DNA from: Kitasatospora azatica KCTC 9699
Lineage (GTDB): Bacteria > Actinomycetota > Actinomycetes > Streptomycetales > Streptomycetaceae
Length of the DNA: 64,000 nt
Assembly: GCF_000744785.1 (NCBI RefSeq)
Contig: NZ_JQMO01000003.1
Span: 4,960,001-5,024,000 of the forward strand
Direction of reading: 5' to 3'
Of this stretch, positions 49,037 to 59,860 are shown in pieces. Positions within the stretch are counted from its first letter, which is position 1, and each line of letters opens with the position of its first letter. Both the position numbers and the translations under genes were made by a program. The notes under the pieces were generated by a model. The model ran no database searches and was not told the DNA's origin. It worked only from the letters and a program-made list of their open reading frames with translations.

Positions 49037-49984
49037 GTGTCTGCGACACCCTTCGCTACTTCGCTCGCCGCTGCGCGCCCGCTGCCCGTCGGGCGAGGGC
49101 TGCTCTACCTGCTGATCTCCGCCACCGCCTGGGGCACCGCCGGTGCCGCCGCCGCGCTGCTGTTCGGCCGCAGCGGGCTCGGCCCGATCGCGCTCACCTT
49201 CTGGCGCTCGGCCGGCGGCGTCGTCCTGCTGCTGCTCGCGGCCGCCACCGGTGGCCGCCGCGCCGCCCTGCTCCGACGCCCGGGGCTCACCCGACTCACC
49301 GTCAACGGACTCGGGCTGACGCTCTTCCAGGTCGCCTACTTCGAGGCGGTGCACGGGACCGGGCTGGCCGTCGGCACGGTGGTCACGCTCGGCGCCGCAC
49401 CCGTCCTGGTGGCCCTCGGCGCCCGCCTGCTGCTGCGGGAACGGCTCGGTGTGGCGGGCCTGGTCGCGGTGGCGGGAGCGGTCACCGGTCTCGCGGTGCT
49501 GATGCTCGGCGGGGCCGGTACGCACGAGGTGCGGCCGGCCGGGGTGGCCTGGGCGCTCGGCTCCGCCGCCGGGTACGCCTGCATCACCCTCTACGGCCGC
49601 CGCACCGCCGCCAACGGTCCCGAGGCCTTCGCGACCACCTTCTACTCCTTCCTCGTCTGCGCGGTCGTCCTGCTCCCGTTCGCCGCCGGCGAGGGGCTCT
49701 GGCCCCGGCCGGACGGCCTGGCCCGCACCCTCGCCCTGCTCGTCTACACCGCCGCCGTGCCCACCGCCCTCGGCTACAGCCTCTACTTCGCCGGCGTCGC
49801 CGTGGTCCGCGCCACCACCGCGGCCGTGATCGCCCTGATCGAGCCGGTCAGCGCTGCCCTGATCGCCGTCGCCCTGCTCGGTGAGCACCGCGCCGCGGCC
49901 ACCGTCGCGGGCACCGTGCTACTGCTGCTCTCGGTGACCGGCCTGGCCCTCGCCGAGGCACGGGCGGTGGCCCGGCAGACCTGA
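49037..49984 (+). CDS. EamA-family (DMT) transporter
   Basis: 315 residues from GTG 49037. Ten hydrophobic segments in two EamA repeats (LLISATAWGTAGAAAALLF, VAWALGSAAGYACITLYGR). Substrate unknown. It lies head to head with the cobalamin gene cobL but exporters of this type have no established link to B12. A 150-nt leader with a short peptide and hairpins precedes it. Confidence 0.85.
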   Translation: MSATPFATSLAAARPLPVGRGLLYLLISATAWGTAGAAAALLFGRSGLGPIALTFWRSAGGVVLLLLAAATGGRRAALLRRPGLTRLTVNGLGLTLFQVAYFEAVHGTGLAVGTVVTLGAAPVLVALGARLLLRERLGVAGLVAVAGAVTGLAVLMLGGAGTHEVRPAGVAWALGSAAGYACITLYGRRTAANGPEAFATTFYSFLVCAVVLLPFAAGEGLWPRPDGLARTLALLVYTAAVPTALGYSLYFAGVAVVRATTAAVIALIEPVSAALIAVALLGEHRAAATVAGTVLLLLSVTGLALAEARAVARQT

Positions 49985-50056
49985 CCGCCGACTCTGCAGA
50001 CCTGACCGCCGACCTGGCCGATCTGACCGCCGACCCGGTCCCCGCAGGGCCGGGTC

Positions 50057-50527
50057 TCAGAAATCGAGCGGTGCTTCGAGCAGCGCGGTCAGCTCGCGGA
50101 CCAGCGCCTCGGTCCGCTCGCCGTCCAACCCGCCCAGTGGCGCCAGCAGTTGGTCCATCAGCTGGCGGACGAGGACGACCGCGCGCGCTGCGGTCTGCCG
50201 ACCCTGCTCGGTGAGCGCCAGTCGCACCGCCCGGCTGTCGGCGGGATCCGGGGTGCGGTCGATCAGGCCGGCCGTCTCCAGTGAGCGGGCCAGCTTGGAG
50301 ACGTACAGCGCCTCCATCCCGATGTGGTCGGCCAGTTCGCGCTGGCTGGGGCGCAGGCCGGCACGCCCCATGCCGTAGAGCGAGCCGAGCAGGGTGTACT
50401 GCGCATGGGTGAGCCCGAGCGGGCCGAGGGCCCGGTCGACGGCGACCCGCCATTTGGTCGACAGTCGCCACACCAGGAAGCCCGCCGTGGGGCCGTTCGC
50501 CACCTCGCTCATGCAAATAGAGTACAT
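50057..50527 (-). CDS. MarR-family transcriptional regulator
   Basis: 156 residues from ATG 50527 (MSEV at 50512 is an alternative). Winged helix PSQRELADHIGMEALYVSKL followed by GLIDRTPDPADSRAVRLALT fits MarR. No clear ribosome site, so the mRNA may be leaderless. Divergent from the flavoenzyme gene, with a 13-bp repeat array between them; it may regulate that gene. Confidence 0.85.
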   Translation of the reverse strand: MYSICMSEVANGPTAGFLVWRLSTKWRVAVDRALGPLGLTHAQYTLLGSLYGMGRAGLRPSQRELADHIGMEALYVSKLARSLETAGLIDRTPDPADSRAVRLALTEQGRQTAARAVVLVRQLMDQLLAPLGGLDGERTEALVRELTALLEAPLDF

Positions 50528-50539
50528 GGCTACTATCGC

Positions 50540-50617
50540 GTGCCGGGCGGACGTGCCGGGCGGACGTGCCAGGCGGACGTGCCGGGCGAAGATGCTGGGC
50601 GGACGTGCCGGGCGGAC
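50540..50617. repeat. 13-bp tandem repeat, six copies
   Basis: GTGCCGGGCGGAC is repeated six times in register (50540 to 50617) with three copies exact and three with one to three changes, in the promoter gap between the MarR gene and the flavoenzyme gene. Confidence 0.85.
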
Positions 50618-50686
50618 GCCGAGCTGAGGCGGGGTGATCGCCGTGACAGTGTGGAAGGGTCAGTTGGACCGGAGCGGGGAGTGGGC

Positions 50687-52078
50687 ATGGTGGAGCACGT
50701 GGTGGTCATCGGCGGGGACGCGGCCGGCATGTCCGCTGCCTCGCAGGCCAGGCGCCGGCGCGGCGCGGACGAGCTGCGGATCACCGTCTTCGAGCGCGGC
50801 TCGTTCACCTCGTACTCCGCCTGCGGCATCCCGTACTGGGTCGGCGGCCTGGTGTCCGAGGCTTCGGACCTGGTCGCCCGCACCCCCGAGCAGCACCGCG
50901 CCCGGGGCATCGACCTGCACACCGGTACCGAGGTCACCGAGCTGGACCTGACCGGCCGCCGGGTCCGCAGCCGGGAGCTCGCCACCGGCGAGCAGCGGTG
51001 GACCTCGTACGACCAGCTGGTGCTGGCCACCGGCGCCGCGCCGGTCCGGCCCGCACTGCCCGGGTTCGACGCGCCCGGGGTGCACTCCGTCCACACCCTG
51101 CCGGACGGCGAGGCGCTGCTCGACACGCTGGCGCGTACCGGTCCGGCGGACGGGCGGCGCGCCGTGGTGGTCGGCGGCGGCTACATCGGGGTCGAGATGG
51201 CCGAGGCCATGCTGCTGCGCGGCTACCAGGTGACCCTGGTGCACCGCACCCCCGAGCCGATGCCCAGCCTCGATCCGGACCTCGGCGCGCTGGTCCGGGA
51301 GGGCATGGTCAAGCTCGGCATCGAGGTGGTGCCCGGCGCCGAGGCGGTCGAGGTGCTGCTCGGGCCGTCCGGCCGGCCCCGCGCGGTGCGCAGCACGGTG
51401 GGGGAACACCCGGCGGAGCTGGTGGTGCTCGGCCTCGGGGTCCGCCCGCGCAGCGACCTGGCCCGCGCGGCCGGCCTCGCGCTCGGCATCCACGGCGGAC
51501 TGCGGACGGACGAGCGGATGCGGGTGCTGGACGCCGAGGGCGCGCGGGTGGACGGCCTCTGGGCGGGCGGCGACTGCGTGGAGGTGCGTCACCTGGTCTC
51601 CGGCCGCCACGAGCACATCGCCCTCGGCACCCATGCCAACAAGCAGGGCATGGTGATCGGCGCCAACCTGGCCGGCGAAGCGCTGGCCTTCCCCGGCGTG
51701 GTCGGGACGGCGATCACCAAGGTCTGCGAGCTGGAGATCGCCCGGACCGGTCTGACCGAGCGCCAGGCGACGGCGGCCGGCCTGCAGTGGGTCACGGCGA
51801 CGGTCGAGGCGAGCACCCGGGCGGGGTACTACCCGGATGCCGTCCCGATGACCGTCAAGCTGCTCGCCGAGCAGGTGAGCAAGCGCTTGCTCGGCGTACA
51901 GCTGGTGGGCGGACCGGGTGCCGGGAAGCGGATCGACGTCGGCGCGGTGGCGCTGAGCGCCCACCTGACGGTCGAACAGCTCCTCTTCCAGGACCTGGCC
52001 TACGCACCCCCGTTCTCCCCGGTCTGGGACCCGCTGCTGGTGGCCGCCCGCAAACTGGCGGCCCGGCTGTTTGGCTGA
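50687..52078 (+). CDS. CoA-disulfide-reductase/NADH-oxidase-like flavoprotein
   Basis: 463 residues from ATG 50687 (GGAGCGGGGAG upstream). FAD motif VVIGGDAAGMSAASQA, redox-active single Cys in SYSACGIPYWVGG, NAD-binding VVVGGGYIGVEMAEAM and WAGGDCVEVRHL, then a dimerisation domain (TRAGYYPDAVPMTVKLLAEQ). The single-Cys site separates it from glutathione-reductase types. It probably reduces small disulfides or O2. Confidence 0.88.
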   Translation: MVEHVVVIGGDAAGMSAASQARRRRGADELRITVFERGSFTSYSACGIPYWVGGLVSEASDLVARTPEQHRARGIDLHTGTEVTELDLTGRRVRSRELATGEQRWTSYDQLVLATGAAPVRPALPGFDAPGVHSVHTLPDGEALLDTLARTGPADGRRAVVVGGGYIGVEMAEAMLLRGYQVTLVHRTPEPMPSLDPDLGALVREGMVKLGIEVVPGAEAVEVLLGPSGRPRAVRSTVGEHPAELVVLGLGVRPRSDLARAAGLALGIHGGLRTDERMRVLDAEGARVDGLWAGGDCVEVRHLVSGRHEHIALGTHANKQGMVIGANLAGEALAFPGVVGTAITKVCELEIARTGLTERQATAAGLQWVTATVEASTRAGYYPDAVPMTVKLLAEQVSKRLLGVQLVGGPGAGKRIDVGAVALSAHLTVEQLLFQDLAYAPPFSPVWDPLLVAARKLAARLFG

Positions 52079-52085
52079 CGATCAG

Positions 52086-52760
52086 TCAGTTCACGTAGAC
52101 CGACGGGCTGCCCGCCTGGCTGGTGTCCTGCACCGGGCCGTAGGCCGCGGTGAAGTACCCGCTGGCGAAACAGGTGCCGGGCCCGCTGCTCAGGGCGAAG
52201 GACTGGTTGGTGAAGCTGATGGTCTGCGCGGTGTTGGAGGTGGTCCCCGACAGACTCGTCGGCGATGCCTGGTACTTGCAGGTCACCGTCCCCAGCAGGG
52301 TGCGCAGCACGATGGTGGTCTGGATCGGGCCGGCCGTCCCGGCGCTCAGCGTCACCGGGTTCCCGGCCGCGTCGCTGACGTTGTTGGTGTAGCTCAGGTT
52401 GTTCACGGTCACGCTGCTCACCCCTAGGACGCCGGGGACGTTGACGGCCGAGCAGTTGGCGAAGGTCTGGCTGGTCAGCGTCTCCACCGCGGTGTCCGGC
52501 GCGGCCGGGTTGCTGACCACGGTGGCGGTGAACGCCGAGGTGGCGCACTTGACGCCGGTGCCGCCGGCAGCCGTGGAGTAGAGCGTCGCGACGGTCCCAC
52601 CGGCCAGCGAGGCGGTGAGCACGTCACCGGGGGCGACGGCGCTGCCACCGGCGCTGCCGTAGGTCAGCACGGAGGAGCCGGCCGCCGAGGCGGGCAGCGC
52701 GGGCAGGACGGCCAGGGCGGCGGCGGCCAGCGCCGCGCCCAGGTAGAGGCGATTGCGCAC
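52086..52760 (-). CDS. secreted hypothetical protein
   Basis: 224 residues, signal peptide LGAALAAAALAVLPALPASA. The mature part is Ser/Thr/Val-rich beta-type sequence with four Cys (VKCATSAF, ANCSAVN, VTCKYQA, GTCFASG), suggesting two disulfides. No domain recognised. Same strand as another secreted protein 107 nt upstream; both may be co-regulated. Confidence 0.7.
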   Translation of the reverse strand: MRNRLYLGAALAAAALAVLPALPASAAGSSVLTYGSAGGSAVAPGDVLTASLAGGTVATLYSTAAGGTGVKCATSAFTATVVSNPAAPDTAVETLTSQTFANCSAVNVPGVLGVSSVTVNNLSYTNNVSDAAGNPVTLSAGTAGPIQTTIVLRTLLGTVTCKYQASPTSLSGTTSNTAQTISFTNQSFALSSGPGTCFASGYFTAAYGPVQDTSQAGSPSVYVN

Positions 52761-52867
52761 GAGGGTTTCCTCTTGTTTCTCGGGTTTGTTTCTCGGGTGG
52801 GGGAGTGTTCCTTGTGGGGGAGAAGTTCAGTGCCGGACAGAGGCGTTCGGCGCTCAGCCGAGGCGAT

Positions 52868-53818
52868 TCAATGCCCGGCGGAGGCGTTGAGCGCGCCGGT
52901 CAGGTCGCTCACGCTGTCGTCCAGCGCCAGTGAGGTGTCGGTCCGTTGGAAGCTCACCGACCCCTTCCCGGCGCCGGCCGGGATGCCCATCGCCAGGTCG
53001 ATGATCCAGTCCAGGCTGCCGCCCAGCCCGCACCCCGAGGCGCCGGGCACGGCGAAGGTGTTGTCCACCAGGGTGGCGCCGCTGAACGAGGCGATCACCG
53101 AACCGAACCCGTTCGGGTCGGTGTTGACGGCGATGGTGCCCGGGTCGCCGGTCATCGGCTGGGCGGGCGCGGGCGGCGCGGTGGTGCCGGTGGTCGGCCG
53201 CAGCACGATCGGCGAACTGTTCGATCCGATGTAGCAGTTGCCGCCGAAGAAGGCGTTGTACAGGTGCAGTTTGACCGGCAGCTTGAAGACGGGGTACGAC
53301 TCGCCGGCCGCCAGCGGCGTGAAGTCGGTGACCTGACCGGCCAGTTCGACCTGCGCGAAGACGCTGGTCAGGCCTGGCAGGAAGTTGATGATTCCGGGAA
53401 TGGTGATCTGCGCGGGCTGCGCCGTGAGCAGCTTCGCGCCGCTCGGTGCGACGGTCGCGTACTGGTTGGCACTGCTCCCGTCGGGGAACGTCACCTGCGG
53501 GGCCGACTTGTCCCAGTAGACCCCGAACTGCAGGGTGATCGGCGAGGTGAGCGGCACAGTCGTGGTACCGATGGTGAAAGTGCCGGCCCGGGTCACCGAG
53601 ACCACGCAGCCGACCTGCAGATCACTCGGTTCCTGCAGCGGACCGGAGGCGATCGGGCAGTTGCCCATCCCGGCGTACGGGCCGCCGGGTGTGCTGACGG
53701 GCGTGCTGCCAGGCGTGCTGACGGCCTGTGCGGGCCCGCCGGCAGCCAGCAGGACGCCGGCTGCGGATGCCGCCAGTACGGATACAACTCGCTTGCGAGA
53801 AAGGTTCGTTCGAGCCAT
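52868..53818 (-). CDS. secreted hypothetical protein
   Basis: 316 residues, ATG 53818 with GAGGAG upstream. Signal peptide SVLAASAAGVLLAAGGPAQA. The mature protein is beta-rich with Cys at GNCPIAS, VGCVVSV, GNCYIGS and SGCGLGG and the string LDWIIDLAMGIPAG near the end. Similar Streptomyces proteins occur near DUF6230/DUF6114 genes, as here, but I can assign no function. Confidence 0.7.
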   Translation of the reverse strand: MARTNLSRKRVVSVLAASAAGVLLAAGGPAQAVSTPGSTPVSTPGGPYAGMGNCPIASGPLQEPSDLQVGCVVSVTRAGTFTIGTTTVPLTSPITLQFGVYWDKSAPQVTFPDGSSANQYATVAPSGAKLLTAQPAQITIPGIINFLPGLTSVFAQVELAGQVTDFTPLAAGESYPVFKLPVKLHLYNAFFGGNCYIGSNSSPIVLRPTTGTTAPPAPAQPMTGDPGTIAVNTDPNGFGSVIASFSGATLVDNTFAVPGASGCGLGGSLDWIIDLAMGIPAGAGKGSVSFQRTDTSLALDDSVSDLTGALNASAGH

Positions 53819-54051
53819 GGCAGGACTCCTCACGACGCGGCGGGTGGGCCGCGGGACGCGCACGCAGCACTCGGCGCCACGAGTGGTGCGGCGGACTGGA
53901 CCAGGTGGCGAGCTCGGGTCGACAGGTCCGGCGGCTGCCACCGCCGCGCGGTATGTTCCGCGCCATACTGGGGAGTTGGACCGCGCCGAGAGCGCCGAAC
54001 GGATTGGAAACCTGGGAAGGTTCTAAGCCTGGCCCACCGCAGCGTCAAGGG

Positions 54052-54843
54052 ATGGTGCAAAAGTTGCAGATAAATCTTGAACTCGGCGTTCCAGCAGGAA
54101 CATTGGCACCATCAGGCGAGCGCGCCCCGCTTCCTGGGGAGCGCAGCGGGCGGGATCCGGCCCGCTCGATCCGGCGTGGCCCCAGCCGGCTGCCGCCGGA
54201 GGTGGTGGCCGCCACCCAACGCGAGCGGCTGCTCGACGGCGTGGTGCAGGCGGTGGCCGCCGGTGGCTACGTCGGCGCCCGGGTGAGCGACATCTGCCAG
54301 GCGGCGGGCGTGACCCGGCCGGTCTTCTACGAGCAGTTCAGTGGCAAGGAGGAGGCCTTCCTGGCGGCTCACCGGCACGGCACCGCGGTGGTCGTGCGCC
54401 GGATGGAGGAGGCCTTCACCGCGCAGCCCGACTGGTGCACGGGAGTGCACGCCTCTCTGCGCGTGGTGCTGGCGATCCTCGCCGAGGTACCCGCGTTCGC
54501 GACCATGGCCGTGGTCGAGATCGACGCGGTGGGGCCGGCCGGGCGGCTGGCTCGCGAGCAACTTCGGGTGCGGCTGCGGAGGTTGTTCGTCGGCTGCCCC
54601 AAGCCGCCGACCGGCGTCTCGGCCGAGCTGCTGGTGGACACCGTGGTGGGCGGCGTCTACTCGACCATCTACCGCTACATCGCCGCCGGCCGACACGCCG
54701 AACTTCCAGGACTGCTCCCCACCTTGGCCCACTTCGCACTGGCGCCCTTCTTCGGCCCGGCGGAGGCGGAACGGCGACTGGCGCAGGCCGAGGCGGCCGG
54801 TGCGGGCTGGCGCCGGCCGGTCCTGCCGTGCGCGAACCCTTGA
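54052..54843 (+). CDS. TetR-family regulator
   Basis: 263 residues from ATG 54052. After an extended polar N-terminus the TetR HTH reads LLDGVVQAVAAGGYVGARVS and AGVTRPVFYEQFSGKEEAFL. The C-terminal ligand domain is typical in length. Divergent from the secreted-protein genes and upstream of the DUF6230/DUF6114 genes, so it may regulate either. Confidence 0.85.
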   Translation: MVQKLQINLELGVPAGTLAPSGERAPLPGERSGRDPARSIRRGPSRLPPEVVAATQRERLLDGVVQAVAAGGYVGARVSDICQAAGVTRPVFYEQFSGKEEAFLAAHRHGTAVVVRRMEEAFTAQPDWCTGVHASLRVVLAILAEVPAFATMAVVEIDAVGPAGRLAREQLRVRLRRLFVGCPKPPTGVSAELLVDTVVGGVYSTIYRYIAAGRHAELPGLLPTLAHFALAPFFGPAEAERRLAQAEAAGAGWRRPVLPCANP

Positions 54844-55009
54844 CCCCCTGGCTACCCCGAGGTAACTTCCGGGCAAGCTGTCACGATACCTGATTGATCG
54901 TCAATTCTCCTGCCAGAGACGACAGTTGATCGCCCATCGTGGGCGCTGTCCGCGCCAGGGCAACGTGCCGCTGTGACCACAGGTTCCCCACCCCCTTCCT
55001 GGAGCAGTC

Positions 55010-55696
55010 ATGGCCTCGTCCGAAGCACACCCTGAGAACGGCCCCGAGAGCGGCCCCGAGAGCGGCCCTGAGAGCAGCGTTGAGAGCGGAACCCCGGCTG
55101 CGCCGCGCCGTGGTCGGGTTCGGCTGCGCCGCGCCGCGCTGATGGCGATCCCCGCCTGCGTGGCCGGCGGTGTCCTGATGGCACTCACCGCGCAGGGCGT
55201 GCTGGCCGCCCAGTTCGCCATATCCGGCATGGCCTTCACGGTCACCGCCGACAAGCTCGACGGCACCGGCTTCGAGCAGTTCGGCGGTATGGACAACATG
55301 ATCGACAACAGCCCGAACGCCGGGAACACCGGTGGCCAGGTGCTGGTCGCGGTCTCCGCGATCAAGTCCGCCTCGCTGACCAACCTGTGCCAGAGCGTCA
55401 ACCTCGGCGGCACCAACCTGAAGATCACCGCCGGCACCGGCAGCACCCCGGTGACCGCCACCGGACTGACCACCGACTCGGACCTGCTCTCCGGCGACGC
55501 CTCCTTCAACAACATCGAGATCGGCGGCGACGCCAGCACCTTCACCAAGGCGGGCGTCCAGGGTCCGGCCGGCGTCTTCGGTCAGCAGGCGGACACGGTG
55601 ACCATCGACCACCTGCGACAGGACAACTACGCCACCACGGCCGCCACCTTCAAACTGCCCGGCCTGCACCTGAGCTTCAGCGACACGGGCTGCTGA
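55010..55696 (+). CDS. DUF6230-like exported protein
   Basis: 228 residues, GGAGCAGTC upstream of ATG. N-terminal Glu/Ser repeats (ENGPESGPESGPESSVESG), then one hydrophobic segment (IPACVAGGVLMALTAQGVLA) and a beta-rich domain with QFAISGMAFTVTADKLDGTG and a final SFSDTGC. This matches DUF6230 as I know it, a Streptomyces surface protein of unknown role, always near DUF6114. Two nt separate its stop from the next ATG. Confidence 0.75.
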   Translation: MASSEAHPENGPESGPESGPESSVESGTPAAPRRGRVRLRRAALMAIPACVAGGVLMALTAQGVLAAQFAISGMAFTVTADKLDGTGFEQFGGMDNMIDNSPNAGNTGGQVLVAVSAIKSASLTNLCQSVNLGGTNLKITAGTGSTPVTATGLTTDSDLLSGDASFNNIEIGGDASTFTKAGVQGPAGVFGQQADTVTIDHLRQDNYATTAATFKLPGLHLSFSDTGC

Positions 55697-55698
55697 GG

Positions 55699-56091
55699 AT
55701 GGCCGACGCCGCCGTGACGCGCTTCAAGAAGTGGCGAGGCGCCCGCCCGTTCTGGGGCGGCACCCTGGTCACCCTGGCCGGCGCGGAGATCCTGTTCACC
55801 GAGAAGGCCCCGCTGCCGGTCGTCCTGCACATCGGCATGCAGGGCCTGGCGGGCTACCTGGTCCCCGCCGTGCTGGTGCTCTGCGGGCTGCTGCTGCTCT
55901 TCAGCCCGGCGCAGCGGCTCTTCTACTCCATCCTGGCGGTGCTGCTCACCCTGGCCAGCTGGCTCACCTCCAACCTCGGCGGCTTCCTGTTCGGCCTGTT
56001 GCTGGGTCTGGTCGGCAGCTGCCTCTCCTTCGGCTGGCTGCCCGACCAGCCGGCCCGCCGCCGACGCCGCGTCCGCGCGACCGGCAACTGA
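55699..56091 (+). CDS. DUF6114-like membrane protein
   Basis: 130 residues with four hydrophobic segments (FWGGTLVTLAGAEILF, GLAGYLVPAVLVLCGLLLLF, FYSILAVLLTLASWLTSNLG, GFLFGLLLGLVGSCLSFGWL) and a basic C-terminus. Size and spacing fit DUF6114, coupled to DUF6230. The pair may form a surface complex; function unknown. Confidence 0.75.
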   Translation: MADAAVTRFKKWRGARPFWGGTLVTLAGAEILFTEKAPLPVVLHIGMQGLAGYLVPAVLVLCGLLLLFSPAQRLFYSILAVLLTLASWLTSNLGGFLFGLLLGLVGSCLSFGWLPDQPARRRRRVRATGN

Positions 56092-56274
56092 CGGCCGCTC
56101 AGCCCTGCCCTCGCGGATGCCCACCCAGTCCGCGGGGGCAGGTCACCTGCGTCAGGCCTGTGCGTTGCGGGCCTGCGCGTTTCGGGCTTGCGGGTTTAGG
56201 GCTTGCGGGTTTTCGGGTCCGGGTACCTCGAGCGTTCATATGATCGGCGGCGTCGGCCGGTGCGACGAATTGCG

Positions 56275-57342
56275 ATGAATGAGGGGTGGTCGCCGGTGGT
56301 GCTGCAGGTGCGAGGCATCGTCCTGCCGGAGCGCGAGGAGCGGTCCTTCTGGATCGACGGGGACCGACTGCGGACCGAACCGGTCCCGGGTGCGGAGCTC
56401 GTCGTGGACGGCGGCTGGCTGCTGCCCGGCCTGGTCGACGTGCACACCCACCCGGGGACGGAGAGTCGCGAAGGCCCGTTCAGCGAGCAGCTGCTCCGCC
56501 GACACCTGACCGACCACCGTGACGCCGGGGTGCTGCTGGTGCGCACCCCCGGGACCGCCTCCCGGATCCCGGACTGGGTGGACCAGGACCCGGAGCTGCC
56601 GCGCGTCCGCTCGGCCGGACGCTGGCTGGCCACACCCGGCCGGTTCTTCCCCGGCTTCGGACGGGACGTCACCGAGGCCGACCTGGTGCAGGCCGCCGTC
56701 GAAGAGGTCAAGGCCTCCTCCGGGTGGTGCAAGGTGATCGGGGACTGGAAGCACGACCAGCCGGCGCTCCCGCTGGAGACCCTCACCGCCGTGGTGCAGG
56801 CCGTGCACGCGATCGGTGGCCGGGTGGCCGCGCACTGCCAGACCTCCGAGGGCAGTCGCAACGCCGTGCTGGCCGGGGTCGACAGTCTGGAACACGGCAT
56901 GCACCTGGATCCTGAGCTGATTGACCGGATGGCCGCCCAAGGCACCGCGTTCGTCCCGACGCTCAGCGTCCTCGGCGCCGGGGCGGACCGACGGCGCGCA
57001 TCGGCGCCGGGACCGGGTCGGGACTGGTGGCTGGCCGGCTGGGAAGGCATGCTGCCCAATGTCAGGGCGGCGCACGAGGCCGGCGTCACCGTGCTGGCCG
57101 GAACCGACAGCCTGCCGTGCGGCACCGTCGGCTCCGAGGTGGACTGGCTGGTGCGGGCCGGCCTGTCGGCGGAGGCGGCGCTCGGCGCGGCCTCCTGGTC
57201 GGCCCGGTCCTGGCTCGGTCTGCCCGGGCTGGTGGACGGCGGCCTCGCCGACCTGGTCGCCTACGACACCGACCCGACGCTCGACGCCGCGGCCCTCGGC
57301 CACCCGAGCCGCATCATCCTTCGCGGCCGCGTCGTCGCCTGA
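56275..57342 (+). CDS. amidohydrolase-family protein
   Basis: 355 residues from ATG 56275 (an in-frame start at 56203 would add 24 codons). Metal-binding motifs are GLVDVHTHPG and AGTDSLPCG, and HxH/His residues follow in the middle (VAAHCQTSEGS, SLEHGMHLD). This is the imidazolonepropionase/prolidase-like amidohydrolase layout. Substrate unknown. No ribosome site is obvious. Confidence 0.8.
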   Translation: MNEGWSPVVLQVRGIVLPEREERSFWIDGDRLRTEPVPGAELVVDGGWLLPGLVDVHTHPGTESREGPFSEQLLRRHLTDHRDAGVLLVRTPGTASRIPDWVDQDPELPRVRSAGRWLATPGRFFPGFGRDVTEADLVQAAVEEVKASSGWCKVIGDWKHDQPALPLETLTAVVQAVHAIGGRVAAHCQTSEGSRNAVLAGVDSLEHGMHLDPELIDRMAAQGTAFVPTLSVLGAGADRRRASAPGPGRDWWLAGWEGMLPNVRAAHEAGVTVLAGTDSLPCGTVGSEVDWLVRAGLSAEAALGAASWSARSWLGLPGLVDGGLADLVAYDTDPTLDAAALGHPSRIILRGRVVA

Positions 57343-57506
57343 AAGTCGACCGGCCCGACGTTGGACGGCCCGACGTCGACCAGCCCGAGGTTGGACGGTC
57401 CGACGTTGGACGGTTTAGGGCATCCGTATGACGTGGACATCGAATCCTGCCCGATTCCGGGCAGGATTCTTTGTTTTTTCGAGCCTTCGACCTAGGCTCA
57501 CTCTCC

Positions 57507-57791
57507 GTGCCCAGTACTCCGCCGCCGCAGCCGCTCTTCGCGGATCTGCTCGCGCACCTCACCCGGACCAGCGTGCTCGGTCCCGGGGAGGCCGCCCGGG
57601 TGGTGGCCGAGGTGCTGGCGTACTTCTCGGAGACGGCCACCGAGTTCGTGCAGCGCCGGCATGCGGAGCTCCAGTCCCGTGGGTTGACCAACGAGCAGAT
57701 CTTCGCCCGGATCACCGAGGAGCTGCCGGCTCGCCGGGTCGCCGCGCCGGAGCTGTCGACGCGGCAGCTGCGGCGCATTGTCTACGGATAG
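57507..57791 (+). CDS. small conserved-looking helical protein
   Basis: 94 residues from GTG 57507; TAGGCT at 57493-57498, 8 nt upstream, suggests a leaderless start. Helical (AARVVAEVLAYFSETATEFV) with a C-terminal basic helix (TRQLRRIVYG). Not recognised. It precedes glmS and a hairpin. Confidence 0.55.
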   Translation: MPSTPPPQPLFADLLAHLTRTSVLGPGEAARVVAEVLAYFSETATEFVQRRHAELQSRGLTNEQIFARITEELPARRVAAPELSTRQLRRIVYG

Positions 57792-57820
57792 CGCGATGAC
57801 CAGCGACCAGTGACCACTGA

Positions 57821-57864
57821 CGGATGACAGCTGACAAATTTCAGAATCTGTCAGCTGTCATCCG
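57821..57864. other. 16-bp perfect inverted repeat before glmS
   Basis: CGGATGACAGCTGACA (57821-57836) and its complement (57849-57864) with a 12-nt loop, 30 nt after the small gene and 82 nt before glmS. Could terminate the upstream gene or control glmS; degenerate copies of GACCGTCATCC follow. Confidence 0.6.
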
Positions 57865-57945
57865 CCGACCGTCATCCCTCGACCGTCACCCGCCGACCGT
57901 CATCCGTCAACTGAAAACCCCTCACCCTTAGGAGCCACCCCTCCC

Positions 57946-59772
<1,827 letters not shown>

Positions 59773-59791
59773 TCGCCGGCCCCACGAGCAC

Positions 59792-59829
59792 ACCGGCGGG
59801 GAGCCGTAACCCCTCGGCTCCCCGCCGGT
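59792..59829. terminator. terminator between glmS and the GH15 gene
   Basis: Perfect 15-bp stem, ACCGGCGGGGAGCCG (59792-59806) with 59815-59829, 8-nt loop, between convergent genes. Confidence 0.85.
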
Positions 59830-59860
59830 TCAGCTCCCTGCCGGTTCAGCTCACGCGCCC

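Noticed and set aside
57800..57945. glmS ribozyme
   Set aside because: Only a simple hairpin is visible; the conserved ribozyme core was not found and such ribozymes are known mainly from Firmicutes.
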